Positions 24,517 through 37,940 are shown, counted from the first letter of the stretch. The stretch: 64,000 nucleotides of DNA from Algiphilus sp022763315 (GCF_965249985.1 NZ_OZ252280.1), one strand, 5' to 3'. A program made the numbers and translations. The notes: generated by a model not told the origin, from the sequence alone.

Positions 24517-25395
24517 ATGCTCACGGATTTCATCGGCAACACGCCGCTGGTTCGCGTCACCCGACTCGACGGTATCGGCAACAATCGCCTCTACGTCAAG
24601 CTGGAAGGCAACAACCCGGCGGGGTCGGTCAAGGATCGGCCGGCATGGAGCATGATCCGGCGTGCCGCCGAGCGGGGCGAGATCCAGCCGGGTGACCGCC
24701 TGATCGAGGCGACCAGTGGCAATACCGGCATCGCCCTGGCCATGGTGGCGGCTGCCGCCGGGTATCCACTGACCCTGATCATGCCCAGCCACATGAGTGC
24801 GGAGCGGCGTGCCGTGATGAAGGCCTTCGGCGCGGAGATCGTGCACGTCACGCAGGAGGAAGGCATGGAAGGCGCGCGCGACCTCGCTCAGCAGATGCAG
24901 CGCGAAGGCCGTGGACGGGTGCTCGATCAGTTCGCCAATCCCGATAACCCGCGCGCGCATTATGAAGGTACGGCCCCCGAGATCTGGCGCGATACGCAAG
25001 GCACCGTGACCCACTTCGTCGCCACCATGGGAACCACCGGCACCATCATGGGCTGCTCCCACTACTTCCGCGAGCACGCCCCGCAGGTCCAGATCATCGG
25101 CGTGCAGCCCGACGGCGAATCCAGCATCCCCGGCATCCGCAAGTGGCCCGAGGCCTATCTGCCCGGCATTTTTCGCGCCGAGGCGGTGGACCGCATCCTC
25201 GAATGCGGTGCCGAGGCCGCCGAACACACGATGCGCGAGCTGGCGCGCCGCGAAGGCATCTTCTGCGGACCCTCCTCGGGGGGCTCGGTGTGGGCGGCGT
25301 TGCAGCTGTGCGCCGAAGTCGAGGACGCCACCATCGCCGCCATCATCTGCGACCGTGGCGATCGCTACATCTCCACCGGCGTCTTCCCGTCCTGA
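24517..25395 (+). CDS. cysM: Cysteine synthase B (O-acetylserine sulfhydrylase)
   Basis: A 292-residue pyridoxal-phosphate enzyme making cysteine from O-acetylserine and sulfide or thiosulfate. The PLP lysine is in NNPAGSVKDRPAW (about 29-41), the phosphate-binding loop is TSGNTGIALAM, and the CysM-like C-terminus is GGSVWAALQL. Length is typical of CysM. It is divergent from the hybrid kinase (77 bp apart) and 33 bp before rlmD. Confidence 0.95.
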   Translation: MLTDFIGNTPLVRVTRLDGIGNNRLYVKLEGNNPAGSVKDRPAWSMIRRAAERGEIQPGDRLIEATSGNTGIALAMVAAAAGYPLTLIMPSHMSAERRAVMKAFGAEIVHVTQEEGMEGARDLAQQMQREGRGRVLDQFANPDNPRAHYEGTAPEIWRDTQGTVTHFVATMGTTGTIMGCSHYFREHAPQVQIIGVQPDGESSIPGIRKWPEAYLPGIFRAEAVDRILECGAEAAEHTMRELARREGIFCGPSSGGSVWAALQLCAEVEDATIAAIICDRGDRYISTGVFPS

Positions 25396-25428
25396 TCCCT
25401 TGGCCGATCTCCTGAGCGACAGCGCGGC

Positions 25429-26766
25429 ATGAGCCGTCGACGCCACAAGCAGCGCCTGGATCCGGCACCCTTCGACTGCCAGATCGAGGACCTTGCCAGC
25501 GACGGCCGCGGCGTCGCCCGCGTCGACGGCAAGGTGGTTTTCGTTGCCGATGCACTGCCTGGGGAAAGCGTGCGCGCCAAGCGCACCAAGGGCGGGCGCG
25601 ATGCCGATGCGGCGCAGACACTGGAAGTGCTCGAGGCGTCGGAGGATCGCGTGGAGCCCGGCTGCCCGCATTTCGGGCTCTGCGGCGGCTGTGTCCTGCA
25701 GCACCTGGCGCCCGCCGCCCAGCGCCGTTTCAAACAGCAGCAGCTGGCCGATGCCTTCGCCCGCATCGGCCGCGTCACGCCGGAGCAGTGGGTCGCGCCG
25801 CTGGAGGGACCGATCTGGGCGTACCGTCGTCGCGCACGGCTCGGGGTGCGGCATGTCCCCAAAAAGGGCGGGACCCTGGTCGGTTTCCGCGAGCGGGGCA
25901 CCCCCTTTCTTGCGGTGCTCGAGCGGTGCGAGGTACTCGATGCGCGCGTCGGCACGCAATTGCAGGCCATCGGCGCGCTGATCGACGGCTTGACCATCGT
26001 CGATCAGATTCCGCAGATCGAGGTCGCGGCCACGGATCGCGTGGCACTGGTCTTCCGCGTGCTGCAACCCCCCAGCCGGGAGGATCGTGAGGCCCTAAGA
26101 CGCTTCGGCAAGCAGCACGATTTCGACATCTGGCTCCAGCCAGGGGGCATCGACAGTGCCCGCCCACTGCTTGGCGATACGCCGCTGCCGCGCTTTTCCC
26201 CGGACGGCGGCGCGCATCAGCTGGAATTGCGACCCACCGATTTCATCCAGATCAACGGCACGCTGTCGGAGGCGATGATCGCCCGTGCCATGGACTGGCT
26301 GGGTCCGGTGCGGGATCAGCGCGTGCTGGAACTCTTCGCCGGCTTGGGCGCCTTCACAGTGCCGCTGGCCGCGGCGGGGGCGCGGGTGACCGCGGTCGAG
26401 GGTGAGGCTGGTCTGGTCGCGCGAGGCCGTGCCAACACCGAGGCACAGGGCTTCGACGTCGACTGGCACTGTGCAGATCTCTTCGAACCACAGGGGGACC
26501 TCCTGCACGGGGAATGGGACAGCGCCTTGCTGGATCCGCCCCGCGCCGGCGCGCGCGAGGTGCTTCCGCTGCTGGTCGAGCGGGGTATCCGACGCATGGT
26601 CTACGTGTCTTGTCATCCGGCCACGCTGGCGCGGGACGCCGGCATACTGGTGCACGAATACGGTTTTCGGCTGGAGCGCGCCTGCGTGATGGACATGTTT
26701 CCGCACACGGCGCACGTCGAATCCATGGCCCTGTTGACGAGGACGGACGATGGCGCTGGAGATTGA
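25429..26766 (+). CDS. rlmD: 23S rRNA (uracil(1939)-C(5))-methyltransferase
   Basis: A 445-residue SAM-dependent RNA methyltransferase. An N-terminal TRAM domain (about 12-65) precedes the iron-sulfur cysteines CPHFGLCGGC plus a fourth Cys in LERCEVLD. The Rossmann methyltransferase domain has VLELFAGLGAFTVPLA, the DPPRAGA motif and the catalytic Cys in VYVSCHPATLARD. These features separate RlmD from RlmC and TrmA. Its last 17 nt overlap the next gene. Confidence 0.95.
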   Translation: MSRRRHKQRLDPAPFDCQIEDLASDGRGVARVDGKVVFVADALPGESVRAKRTKGGRDADAAQTLEVLEASEDRVEPGCPHFGLCGGCVLQHLAPAAQRRFKQQQLADAFARIGRVTPEQWVAPLEGPIWAYRRRARLGVRHVPKKGGTLVGFRERGTPFLAVLERCEVLDARVGTQLQAIGALIDGLTIVDQIPQIEVAATDRVALVFRVLQPPSREDREALRRFGKQHDFDIWLQPGGIDSARPLLGDTPLPRFSPDGGAHQLELRPTDFIQINGTLSEAMIARAMDWLGPVRDQRVLELFAGLGAFTVPLAAAGARVTAVEGEAGLVARGRANTEAQGFDVDWHCADLFEPQGDLLHGEWDSALLDPPRAGAREVLPLLVERGIRRMVYVSCHPATLARDAGILVHEYGFRLERACVMDMFPHTAHVESMALLTRTDDGAGD

Positions 26767-27226
26767 GCGGAAGTTTCTGGTGGTAGGCGAGGCCTGGCGC
26801 GGGCAGGCGCACGCTCAACGCCGCATCCGGCAAGGCTATCTGAGCACCGATGGCGGCGCCGCATCGGTGCGCGTGCGGGTGGATGATCACGAGGCGCGGC
26901 TCAACATCAAGGCGGCGGTGGTGGGCAGCGCCCGCGCCGAGTATGACTATCCGGTGCCGCGCGCTGATGCGGAGGAAATGCTGGACACCCTGTGCGTGGG
27001 GTGTCTGGACAAGACCCGTTATCTGGTCAACTTTGCGGGCCACTGCTGGGAGGTCGACGAATTCCACGGCGCCAATGCCGGTCTGGTCGTGGCCGAAATC
27101 GAGCTCGACGCCGTCGACGAGGTGTTTGCGCGCCCGGACTGGGCGGGCGAGGAGGTCACCGAGCAAAAGCGCTACTACAACCACGCGCTGGCGCTGCACC
27201 CCTGGTCGGAGTGGGCGCCGGCCTGA
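26750..27226 (+). CDS. CYTH-domain protein (probable triphosphate-tunnel phosphatase)
   Basis: A 158-residue single-domain CYTH protein. The diagnostic EIERKFLV is at residues 4-11, followed by alternating charged strands (RIRQGYLS, SVRVRV, ARLNIKA) and VVAEIELD near 106-113, all tunnel-lining positions of triphosphate tunnel metalloenzymes. Known members hydrolyse inorganic triphosphate or related triphosphates; a few make cAMP. The short form without a CHAD domain is most often a triphosphatase. It overlaps rlmD by 17 nt and the next gene by 1 nt (TGATG). Confidence 0.85.
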   Translation: MALEIERKFLVVGEAWRGQAHAQRRIRQGYLSTDGGAASVRVRVDDHEARLNIKAAVVGSARAEYDYPVPRADAEEMLDTLCVGCLDKTRYLVNFAGHCWEVDEFHGANAGLVVAEIELDAVDEVFARPDWAGEEVTEQKRYYNHALALHPWSEWAPA

Positions 27227-27708
27227 TGACGCTGCCGCGTCTGACCGTGTCGCTGGCAGCGCAGCGCCTGACCTGGGCCGACGGCGTGCGCCAGCAGTCG
27301 TGGCCGGTGTCGACGGCAACGGTGGGTGCAGACGAGCGCAACGGCAGCGGCGGCACGCCGCGTGGCCGGCATCGCATCCGCGCCCGCATTGGTGACGGGG
27401 CGGATTCGCATGCTGTCTTCATCGGTCGCCGGCCTACCGGCGAGATCTGGACACCCGAGCTCGCCGATACCGCGCCCCACCGGGACTGGATTCTTGGCCG
27501 CATCCTGTGGCTGTGTGGCTGCGAGCCAGGCCGCAACCGCTTCGGCGCAGTCGATACCATGCGCCGCTACATCTACATTCATGGCACGCCGCCCGACCAG
27601 CCGCTTGGCGTGCCCGGTTCACACGGCTGCATCCGGATGGCGTGCGACGACGTCGTGACCCTGTTCGATTGCACGCCCGCTGGCAGCGAGGTTTGGATTG
27701 ATGACTGA
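27226..27708 (+). CDS. YkuD-domain protein without signal peptide (probable cytoplasmic L,D-carboxypeptidase)
   Basis: A 160-residue YkuD (L,D-transpeptidase fold) protein with the active-site signature HGTPPDQPLGVPGSHGCIRM near 120-139, including the nucleophilic Cys. It has no signal peptide or membrane anchor: the N-terminus reads MTLPRLTVSLAAQRLTW, and the ATG is fixed by the overlap with the upstream stop. Signal-less YkuD proteins such as Acinetobacter ElsL/LdtK act in the cytosol as L,D-carboxypeptidases that trim recycled muropeptides. Overlap with nagZ (11 nt), another cytosolic recycling enzyme, supports that role here. The function is inference. Confidence 0.8.
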   Translation: MTLPRLTVSLAAQRLTWADGVRQQSWPVSTATVGADERNGSGGTPRGRHRIRARIGDGADSHAVFIGRRPTGEIWTPELADTAPHRDWILGRILWLCGCEPGRNRFGAVDTMRRYIYIHGTPPDQPLGVPGSHGCIRMACDDVVTLFDCTPAGSEVWIDD

Positions 27709-28720
27709 TGCGCAGGCCATGCCGCTGGGGCCATTGATGATCGACATCGAAGGCCCGGCGCTGAGCGAGGAGGACCGTGCGCTGTTGCTGCATCCGCAGG
27801 TGGGCGGCGTCATCCTGTTCACCCGCAACTACCAGGACCCGGATCAGCTGCGCGCATTGACAGAGACCATTCGCAGCCTGCGTACGCCGAGGTTGCTGAT
27901 TGCCGTCGACCATGAGGGCGGCCGGGTGCAGCGTTTTCGGGACGGCTTCACCGCGCTGCCGCCGATGGCGCAATACGGCGCGCAGGCCGAGCAGAGTCCG
28001 GGGGCGGCGCTGGCGGCGGTGCGCGAGCACGCCTTCATCATCGCGCAGGAGCTCATTGCCCACGGCATCGATCTGCCCTTTGCGCCCGTGCTCGACTGTC
28101 ACCGTGGCCTCAGCACTGTCATTGGTGATCGTGCGCTGGCCGGCGATCCCGACACCGTCATCGCGCTGGCCAGCGCCTTCTGCGACGGCCTGGCCGAGGG
28201 CGGCATGGCGTCGACGGGCAAGCATTATCCGGGCCACGGCGGTGTCGTGCTCGACAGCCACCATGATCTGCCCCGCGACGAGCGCGATCTCGCCCAACTG
28301 CGCGCGGAATGCCTGGCGCCCTTCGCCGGCATGGTCAAACGCGGTCTGGACTCGATCATGACGGCGCATATCCTTTATCCCGCGGTGGATGCGCAGCCGG
28401 CAACCTTCTCCAAGCGCTGGCTAGGCGACATCCTGCGCGACGAACTGGGCTTCGAGGGCGTCATCATTTCCGACGATCTCGGTATGGGCGGCGCCGTAGC
28501 GGTCGGCGGACCGGCGGAGCGGGTGGCGGCGGCGCAGGCCGCCGGCTGCGAACTCATTCTGCTGTGCAATGATCGCGCAGCGGTTCGTGCGGCACTGCAT
28601 GCGCCGCTTGCAGCTCCGACGGAGGCCGCGAGTGCGCGCCTCGAAGGGCTCTACGCCAAGGCGCCGGGCGCAGCCGCAGTGGTCCCTGATGCCTTTCTCG
28701 CGGAGGACGACCGTGGGTAA
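27698..28720 (+). CDS. nagZ: Beta-N-acetylhexosaminidase (cytoplasmic muropeptide recycling)
   Basis: A 340-residue family 3 glycosidase that removes N-acetylglucosamine from anhydro-muropeptides. The active-site loop STGKHYPGHGGV with the downstream DSHHDLP, and the nucleophile Asp in ISDDLGMGG, are the NagZ hallmarks. There is no signal peptide, as expected. Two adjacent start codons (27698 and 27701) are possible. It overlaps the YkuD gene and the hpt gene, forming a compact operon. NagZ products also induce AmpC beta-lactamase in species that have ampR-ampC. Confidence 0.95.
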   Translation: MMTDAQAMPLGPLMIDIEGPALSEEDRALLLHPQVGGVILFTRNYQDPDQLRALTETIRSLRTPRLLIAVDHEGGRVQRFRDGFTALPPMAQYGAQAEQSPGAALAAVREHAFIIAQELIAHGIDLPFAPVLDCHRGLSTVIGDRALAGDPDTVIALASAFCDGLAEGGMASTGKHYPGHGGVVLDSHHDLPRDERDLAQLRAECLAPFAGMVKRGLDSIMTAHILYPAVDAQPATFSKRWLGDILRDELGFEGVIISDDLGMGGAVAVGGPAERVAAAQAAGCELILLCNDRAAVRAALHAPLAAPTEAASARLEGLYAKAPGAAAVVPDAFLAEDDRG

Positions 28721-29291
28721 GCCGGTGGTGTCGCTGGACGAGGGACGGACCGAGGCTGATGCCCTGCTGGCGGCCTCCGACTGCATTGCTGATCGCGACA
28801 CGGTCGCCGCGGTCTATGACCGCATGGCGCGCGACATCGCGGCCTGCTACGGATCGACGCCCATTGATGTGCTGTGCGTGATGAGCGGCGGGTTGTTCGC
28901 TACCGCGGAGCTGCTCAAGCGTCTTTCCATGCCCATTCGGCTCGATTACCTGCACGCCACCCGTTATCGCGGCGGCACCTCAGGTCACGATCTGGTGTGG
29001 AAAGTACTCCCTGGCGCGGCATTGGCGCGGCGCCACGTGCTGCTCATTGACGACATCCTCGATGAGGGTTATACGCTGCAGGCGATCTGCGCCACGCTGC
29101 AAGAGCAGGCGGTGGCCAGCCTGCGCGTGGCGGTGCTGGCAGACAAGCGCCACGACCGCCGGGTGGCCGCCGCCACCGCCGATTTTGTCGGCCTGGAAGT
29201 GCCGGACCGGTATGTCTTCGGTTGCGGCATGGATGTCCACGGCTACTGGCGGCAACTGCCCGAAATCCGCGCTCTGAAGGAGGACGCATGA
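28713..29291 (+). CDS. hpt: Hypoxanthine-guanine phosphoribosyltransferase
   Basis: A 192-residue type I phosphoribosyltransferase. The PRPP-binding loop is HVLLIDDILDEGYTL (about 108-122), and the hood region has DYLHATRYRGGT. It converts hypoxanthine or guanine to IMP or GMP. I chose the GTG at 28713, which overlaps the nagZ stop by 8 nt; the longer upstream frame merely reads through nagZ. The next gene releases hypoxanthine from methylthioinosine, so the two steps are consecutive. Confidence 0.85.
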   Translation: MGKPVVSLDEGRTEADALLAASDCIADRDTVAAVYDRMARDIAACYGSTPIDVLCVMSGGLFATAELLKRLSMPIRLDYLHATRYRGGTSGHDLVWKVLPGAALARRHVLLIDDILDEGYTLQAICATLQEQAVASLRVAVLADKRHDRRVAAATADFVGLEVPDRYVFGCGMDVHGYWRQLPEIRALKEDA

Positions 29292-30046
29292 CTGCGGCAT
29301 CCGTGGCCGTGATCGGCGGCACCGGCATGAACACCTGGCCGGGCTTCGAGGGCAGCGGTGCGCTGGACGGGGACAATGCCTGGGGCAGTCCATCGGCTCC
29401 TTTGCAGCAGGGGCGCTTTGCCGACACCCCGGTGTTGTTTCTTGCGCGTCACGGCCAGGGACACCACATTCCGCCGCACCGCATCAATTTCCGCGCCAAC
29501 CTGCAGGCATTGGCGGACGCCGGTGTGCGCCGCGTGATTGCCGCGGCCGCCGTCGGCTCGATGAATGAGGCCGTGCCGCCCGGTGCCCTGGCCTTGCCCG
29601 AGGACTGCATCGATTACACCTGGGGGCGCGCGCACAGCTATTCCGATGGCCCGGATCTTCCACTGCACCACATTGGCTTCACCGAACCGTTCTCGCCCTT
29701 GCGTGAACGCATGCTAGAGGTTGCGACGGCCGCATCCGTGCCGATCCACCCGGGTGGGGTGCTGGGTGTCACCCAGGGACCGCGACTGGAAACCGCGGCG
29801 GAAGTGCGCCGGCTTCGCCGCGACGGCTGCGACCTGGTGGGCATGACCACCATGCCCGAAGCCGCGCTGGCGCGGGAACTCGGTCTGGACTACGCCGTGG
29901 TCGCGGTATGCGTGAACTGGGCCGCCGGCGTCGGCAGCGGCGACATCCACGGAGAGATCGAGCGCTATGCCGCAGAAGGCATGGATCGATTGCGTCAGCT
30001 ATTGACCGCGGTACTCCCGGTATTGGCGGAGGACGACGCGCGCTGA
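29288..30046 (+). CDS. S-methyl-5'-thioinosine phosphorylase (PNP/MTAP family)
   Basis: A 252-residue purine nucleoside phosphorylase family 2 protein. Phosphate-site motif VIGGTGMNTWPGF is at 8-20 and FLARHGQGHHIPPHRINFRA near 51-70. MTMPEAALARELGLDYA and CVNWAAG mark the purine site; Asn in this last segment suggests a 6-oxopurine rather than adenine, as in the P. aeruginosa methylthioinosine phosphorylase PA3004. In Pseudomonas that gene also lies beside nagZ and csiV-mfd. It starts in an ATGA overlap with hpt and is convergent with csiV (12 bp gap). Confidence 0.85.
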   Translation: MTAASVAVIGGTGMNTWPGFEGSGALDGDNAWGSPSAPLQQGRFADTPVLFLARHGQGHHIPPHRINFRANLQALADAGVRRVIAAAAVGSMNEAVPPGALALPEDCIDYTWGRAHSYSDGPDLPLHHIGFTEPFSPLRERMLEVATAASVPIHPGGVLGVTQGPRLETAAEVRRLRRDGCDLVGMTTMPEAALARELGLDYAVVAVCVNWAAGVGSGDIHGEIERYAAEGMDRLRQLLTAVLPVLAEDDAR

Positions 30047-30058
30047 GCCGCTGCTGCC

Positions 30059-30669
30059 CTAGTTGCCTTCGTCAAGCGGTAGCACGTGGACGAGGAGACC
30101 GAAGCCGGGGCCGTCGAGGTAGTGCAATGTGCGCGAGCGCATGCGGCGTTCCTCGCGCAGCGCCTTGGCGGCGATGCCGCGGCCATCGAAGGCATCTCCC
30201 GCATCGGCCGTATGGCGCCATTCGAGATCGGCGTGCAGGTGCAGAAAGCGCCGGAGCGTGAGCCGCAGGGTGCCTTCCAACTGGCGCAAGGGGCCGTCGC
30301 TACCTGCCGTGCGGAGCGACTCGCCATGCCGCAGCAGCAGGCTGGGGCCGCCGCGCTGCGGTGGATTGGTCTGGATCCAGGCCAGGCGCAGCGTCGGCTC
30401 GAAGCGCTGGCTGTTCGCCAAACGCGACCACTGCTGGCGCAGAACGGAATCCGATTCCGGCAGCATTTCGATACCGTTGGCGGCCAGCCGTCGGGCATCT
30501 TCCAGCGGAATGGCTTTGCCCTCATCGAAGAAGCGGGGCTGTAGCGTGTGTTCCGTTTCCGAGATGCCGTAATTGCGATCATTGAATATCAGCACATCGA
30601 CGCGCCAGCGTTCGGCATGGGCGGCGCAGCTGAACAGGGCTGCCGCCACAAAAACGCACCAAGTCTTGC

Positions 30670-30673
<4 letters not shown>
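30059..30673 (-). CDS. csiV: CsiV-family periplasmic protein
   Basis: A 204-residue secreted protein. Residues 1-20 form a signal peptide ending in AHA, followed by WRVDVLIFNDR, the family start. The rest is beta-rich and ends in GFGLLVHVLPLDE. Vibrio CsiV binds peptidoglycan and activates a lytic transglycosylase. The gene conventionally lies beside mfd, as here, where it overlaps the mfd stop by 4 nt and would be the downstream member of the operon. Confidence 0.82.
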
Positions 30674-34122
<3,449 letters not shown>

Positions 34123-34261
34123 CTCGAAACATCCGTTGCGGCGGGGGGTAGGCACGGGGCGCGGATTATGTCACGGGCGTTGCCGGTACCGGCGCCGCAG
34201 CGGGAACCGCGCGGACGCACGGCGGGTTCCGGCGTCTGCGGCCGCGATGGGAGCCGCCGCT

Positions 34262-34269
34262 GATATACT
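34262..34269 (+). promoter_or_regulatory. Candidate extended -10 promoter for tRNA-Leu
   Basis: TGATATACT: an extended -10 (TG, A, TATACT) whose hexamer ends 39 nt before the mature tRNA. No good -35 is seen. It probably also serves tig downstream. Confidence 0.4.
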
Positions 34270-34308
34270 CGCCGGTCCTCACGCGCAGGTGTGTGCGTAA
34301 GGCCAAGT

Positions 34309-34393
34309 GCGAAAGTGGCGGAATTGGTAGACGCACTGGATTTAGGTTCCAGCGCCGCAAGGCGTGCGAGTTCGAGTCTCGCCTTTCGCACCA
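34309..34393 (+). tRNA. tRNA-Leu (anticodon UAG)
   Basis: An 85-nt class II tRNA with encoded CCA. The acceptor stem GCGAAAG pairs with CTTTCGC. The anticodon stem-loop has TAG at 34343-34345 flanked by CTGGA and TCCAG. A variable arm and the TTCGAGTC T-loop are present. It reads CUN codons. It lies 86 bp upstream of tig on the same strand. Confidence 0.97.
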
Positions 34394-34479
34394 CGAACTA
34401 GGGTCGACCGCGGTGCCGGCCAGAGGCGGCGCCAGGCCGCTTCAACCCAACATCTATCCAGAGAAACAGGAATCGAAGC

Positions 34480-35799
34480 ATGGAAGTCGAGTTGCAAAGC
34501 CCGGGTGGTCTACAGCGTGTGCTGCGTGTGTCGGTCCCGGCCGAACGCTATGACGAAGCTGTGGATAAGCGCCTGCGCCAGATCGGTACGCGCGCGCGTG
34601 TCCCGGGTTTTCGCCCCGGCAAGGCTCCGCTCAAGGTGATCCGCCAACAATATGGGGACCAGGCCCGTGCCGACGCGATCAGCGAACTGGTCCGCGAAAC
34701 CTGGCCGCAGGCAGTGCAGGAGGCCGACGTCAATCCGGCCGGGCAGCCCAGTTTCGAGGTCGACGACGAGAGCGAAGGCCAGGCGCTGGTCTATAACGCG
34801 ACCTTTGAGGTCTACCCCGAGATCACCCTCAGCGACCTCGACAAGGTGGCGGTGGAGCGTCCAGTGGCCGACGTCACCGACGAGGATGTTGATCGCCTGG
34901 TGCAGAACCTACGCCAGTCCAAGCGCCGTCTGGAGACGGTGTCACGCGCCGCACAGGAAGGCGACTCGGTCCGCATCGATTTTGAAGGCCGCATCGATGG
35001 CGAAACCTTTACCGGTGGCTCGGGCGAGAACCAGGAAGTCGAAATCGGTGCTGGGCGCTTCCTGCCGGATCTGGAGCAAGGCTTGATCGGACACCCGGCG
35101 GGCGAGACCTTCGATGTTCCGGTGCAGTTCCCCGAGGACTACCAGGCGGAGGATCTGCGCGGTAAGGCGGCCACCTTCAGCGTAACCATGAAGGAGGTCA
35201 ACGAGATCCATCTGCCGGAGATCGACGAGGAGTTTCTGAAGGCGCACGGCGTCGACGCCGACGCTGGTGAGGAAGGACTGCGCCAGAAGTGCCGCGACGC
35301 CCTGCAGCGCGAGCAGACCAAGGCATCGCGCAACAAGTTGAAGGGCGCGGTGATGGATCAGTTGCTTGAACTGCACAGCTTTGATGTGCCGCAGGCCATG
35401 CTGGACGATGAAATCCAGCGCCTGCGTCAGGAAACGGCCGCGCGATTCAACGCCGCCCAGTTGTCGGCGGAACAGCTACAGCAGATGATTCCTGACGAGC
35501 TGTTGCAGCCGCAGGCGCAGCGCCGTGTCTCCCTCGGTCTGTTGCTCGGGGAACTGATCAAGCAGCATGAAATCGAGCTCGACCAGCAACGGCTGGACAG
35601 CACCATCGATGAGCTGTCGGCGGAATATGAGGATCCGGAGCAGGTCAAGCAGTACTACCGCTCCAACCAGCAGGCCATCCAGGGTATTCGTGCCATGGTG
35701 ATCGAGGAGCAAGTGGTAGACCACATCCTCGGCCATGCCACGGTGTCCGATAAGACAGTCCCCCTGCAGGAACTGCTGAACGACCGCCAAGCCGGCTAA
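34480..35799 (+). CDS. tig: Trigger factor (ribosome-associated chaperone/PPIase)
   Basis: A 439-residue three-domain chaperone. The N-terminal ribosome-binding domain contains GTRARVPGFRPGKAP (around residue 38-50; family motif GFRxGxxP). The FKBP-type prolyl isomerase domain spans about 150-240 (GDSVRIDFEGRIDGETF). The long helical C-terminal arms follow. CAGGAA lies 10 nt before the ATG. It heads the tig-clpP-clpX-lon proteostasis block. Confidence 0.97.
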   Translation: MEVELQSPGGLQRVLRVSVPAERYDEAVDKRLRQIGTRARVPGFRPGKAPLKVIRQQYGDQARADAISELVRETWPQAVQEADVNPAGQPSFEVDDESEGQALVYNATFEVYPEITLSDLDKVAVERPVADVTDEDVDRLVQNLRQSKRRLETVSRAAQEGDSVRIDFEGRIDGETFTGGSGENQEVEIGAGRFLPDLEQGLIGHPAGETFDVPVQFPEDYQAEDLRGKAATFSVTMKEVNEIHLPEIDEEFLKAHGVDADAGEEGLRQKCRDALQREQTKASRNKLKGAVMDQLLELHSFDVPQAMLDDEIQRLRQETAARFNAAQLSAEQLQQMIPDELLQPQAQRRVSLGLLLGELIKQHEIELDQQRLDSTIDELSAEYEDPEQVKQYYRSNQQAIQGIRAMVIEEQVVDHILGHATVSDKTVPLQELLNDRQAG

Positions 35800-35836
35800 A
35801 GTGTCGGTCGCTACTACCGCTACCAAGGAGATCAGG

Positions 35837-36463
35837 ATGAACGAACCCGTGCGCGGACAACACCTCGTGCCCATGGTGATTGAGCAGAGCCCGCGCGGCG
35901 AGCGCTCCTTCGATATTTACTCGCGGCTGCTTCGCGAGCGCGTGATTTTCATCACGGGCGGCATTGACGATCACGTCGCCAATCTGATCATCGCGCAGCT
36001 GCTGTTTCTGGAATCGGATAACCCCGAGAAGGACATCCATCTCTACATCAACTCGCCGGGTGGGGTGGTGACGGCGGGCCTGTCCATCCTCGACACGATG
36101 CGCTTCATCAAGCCGGATGTCGCCACCATGTGCGTTGGTCAGGCGGCCAGTATGGGTTCCTTGCTGCTCGCCGCCGGCACCAAGGGCAAGCGCTACGCTT
36201 TGCCGCATTCGCGCGTGATGATTCACCAGCCGCACGGTGGTGCGCAGGGGCAGGCATCGGACATCGAGATTCAGGCGCGCGAGATTCTGTACCTGCGTCA
36301 GCGCCTGAACGAGATTCTCGCCGAGTGCACCGGGCAGTCGATCGAAACCATTGAAAAGGACAGCAACCGCGACTTCTTCCTGTCGGCTGAGCAGGCCAAG
36401 GAATATGGTCTGATCGATGAGATCATGACCCAGCGCATTGCGCCGGCCAACGAGGACCGCTAG
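35837..36463 (+). CDS. clpP: ATP-dependent Clp protease proteolytic subunit
   Basis: A 208-residue serine peptidase that forms the 14-mer chamber served by ClpX and ClpA. Catalytic Ser near residue 105 is in GQAASMGSLLL, and the catalytic His is in VMIHQPHGG. Asp is in the C-terminal NRDFFLSAEQAKEYGLID. The ATG has a strong AAGGAGATCAGG upstream, which decides the start over the in-frame codons before it. It begins 37 nt after tig. Confidence 0.97.
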   Translation: MNEPVRGQHLVPMVIEQSPRGERSFDIYSRLLRERVIFITGGIDDHVANLIIAQLLFLESDNPEKDIHLYINSPGGVVTAGLSILDTMRFIKPDVATMCVGQAASMGSLLLAAGTKGKRYALPHSRVMIHQPHGGAQGQASDIEIQAREILYLRQRLNEILAECTGQSIETIEKDSNRDFFLSAEQAKEYGLIDEIMTQRIAPANEDR

Positions 36464-36472
36464 ACGGTCTTT

Positions 36473-36488
36473 CCGTCAGGTCTGACGG
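36473..36488. repeat. Palindrome between clpP and clpX
   Basis: CCGTCA-GGTC-TGACGG is a 6-bp stem with a 4-nt loop just after the clpP stop and before the clpX promoter. There is no following T-tract. It may be a weak terminator or an operator. Confidence 0.35.
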
Positions 36489-36502
36489 TCCTCGTACGGG
36501 TT

Positions 36503-36531
36503 TTGCAATAGGGTGACAGCGTGCTAATAAT
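36503..36531 (+). promoter_or_regulatory. Candidate sigma70 promoter of clpX
   Basis: TTGCAA (36503-36508), a 17-nt spacer and AATAAT (36526-36531), 36 nt before the clpX ATG. The spacing is optimal and the -10 matches five of six positions. It would let clpX be transcribed independently of clpP. Confidence 0.5.
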
Positions 36532-36567
36532 GCGTTGTGCCCCCTCGCGGGCGTCGAGAGGTTAACT

Positions 36568-37836
<1,269 letters not shown>

Positions 37837-37859
37837 GGGCGACTGTGGGCGTTCGCTGT

Positions 37860-37888
37860 CTTGAAAAGGGCAGCGGCCGCCCCGAAGT
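37860..37888 (+). promoter_or_regulatory. Sigma32 (RpoH)-like heat-shock promoter of lon
   Basis: CTTGAAA (37860-37866), a 13-nt spacer and CCCCGAAGT (37880-37888) closely match the sigma32 pattern CTTGAAA-N13-15-CCCCATNT. It lies about 70 bp before lon, a known heat-shock gene in other proteobacteria. Confidence 0.7.
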
Positions 37889-37907
37889 AGTCGGCAGACG
37901 CTCATTC

Positions 37908-37940
37908 TGCGGCGCCCTCGAGGCGCCGCACTTGTTTTTA
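37908..37940 (+). terminator. Terminator-shaped hairpin between clpX and lon, inside the lon leader
   Basis: TGCGGCGCC-CTCGA-GGCGCCGCA is a perfect 9-bp GC-rich stem with a 5-nt loop, followed by CTTGTTTTTA. It should terminate clpX transcripts. Because the lon heat-shock promoter lies upstream of it, lon transcripts must also pass through it. Confidence 0.8.
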
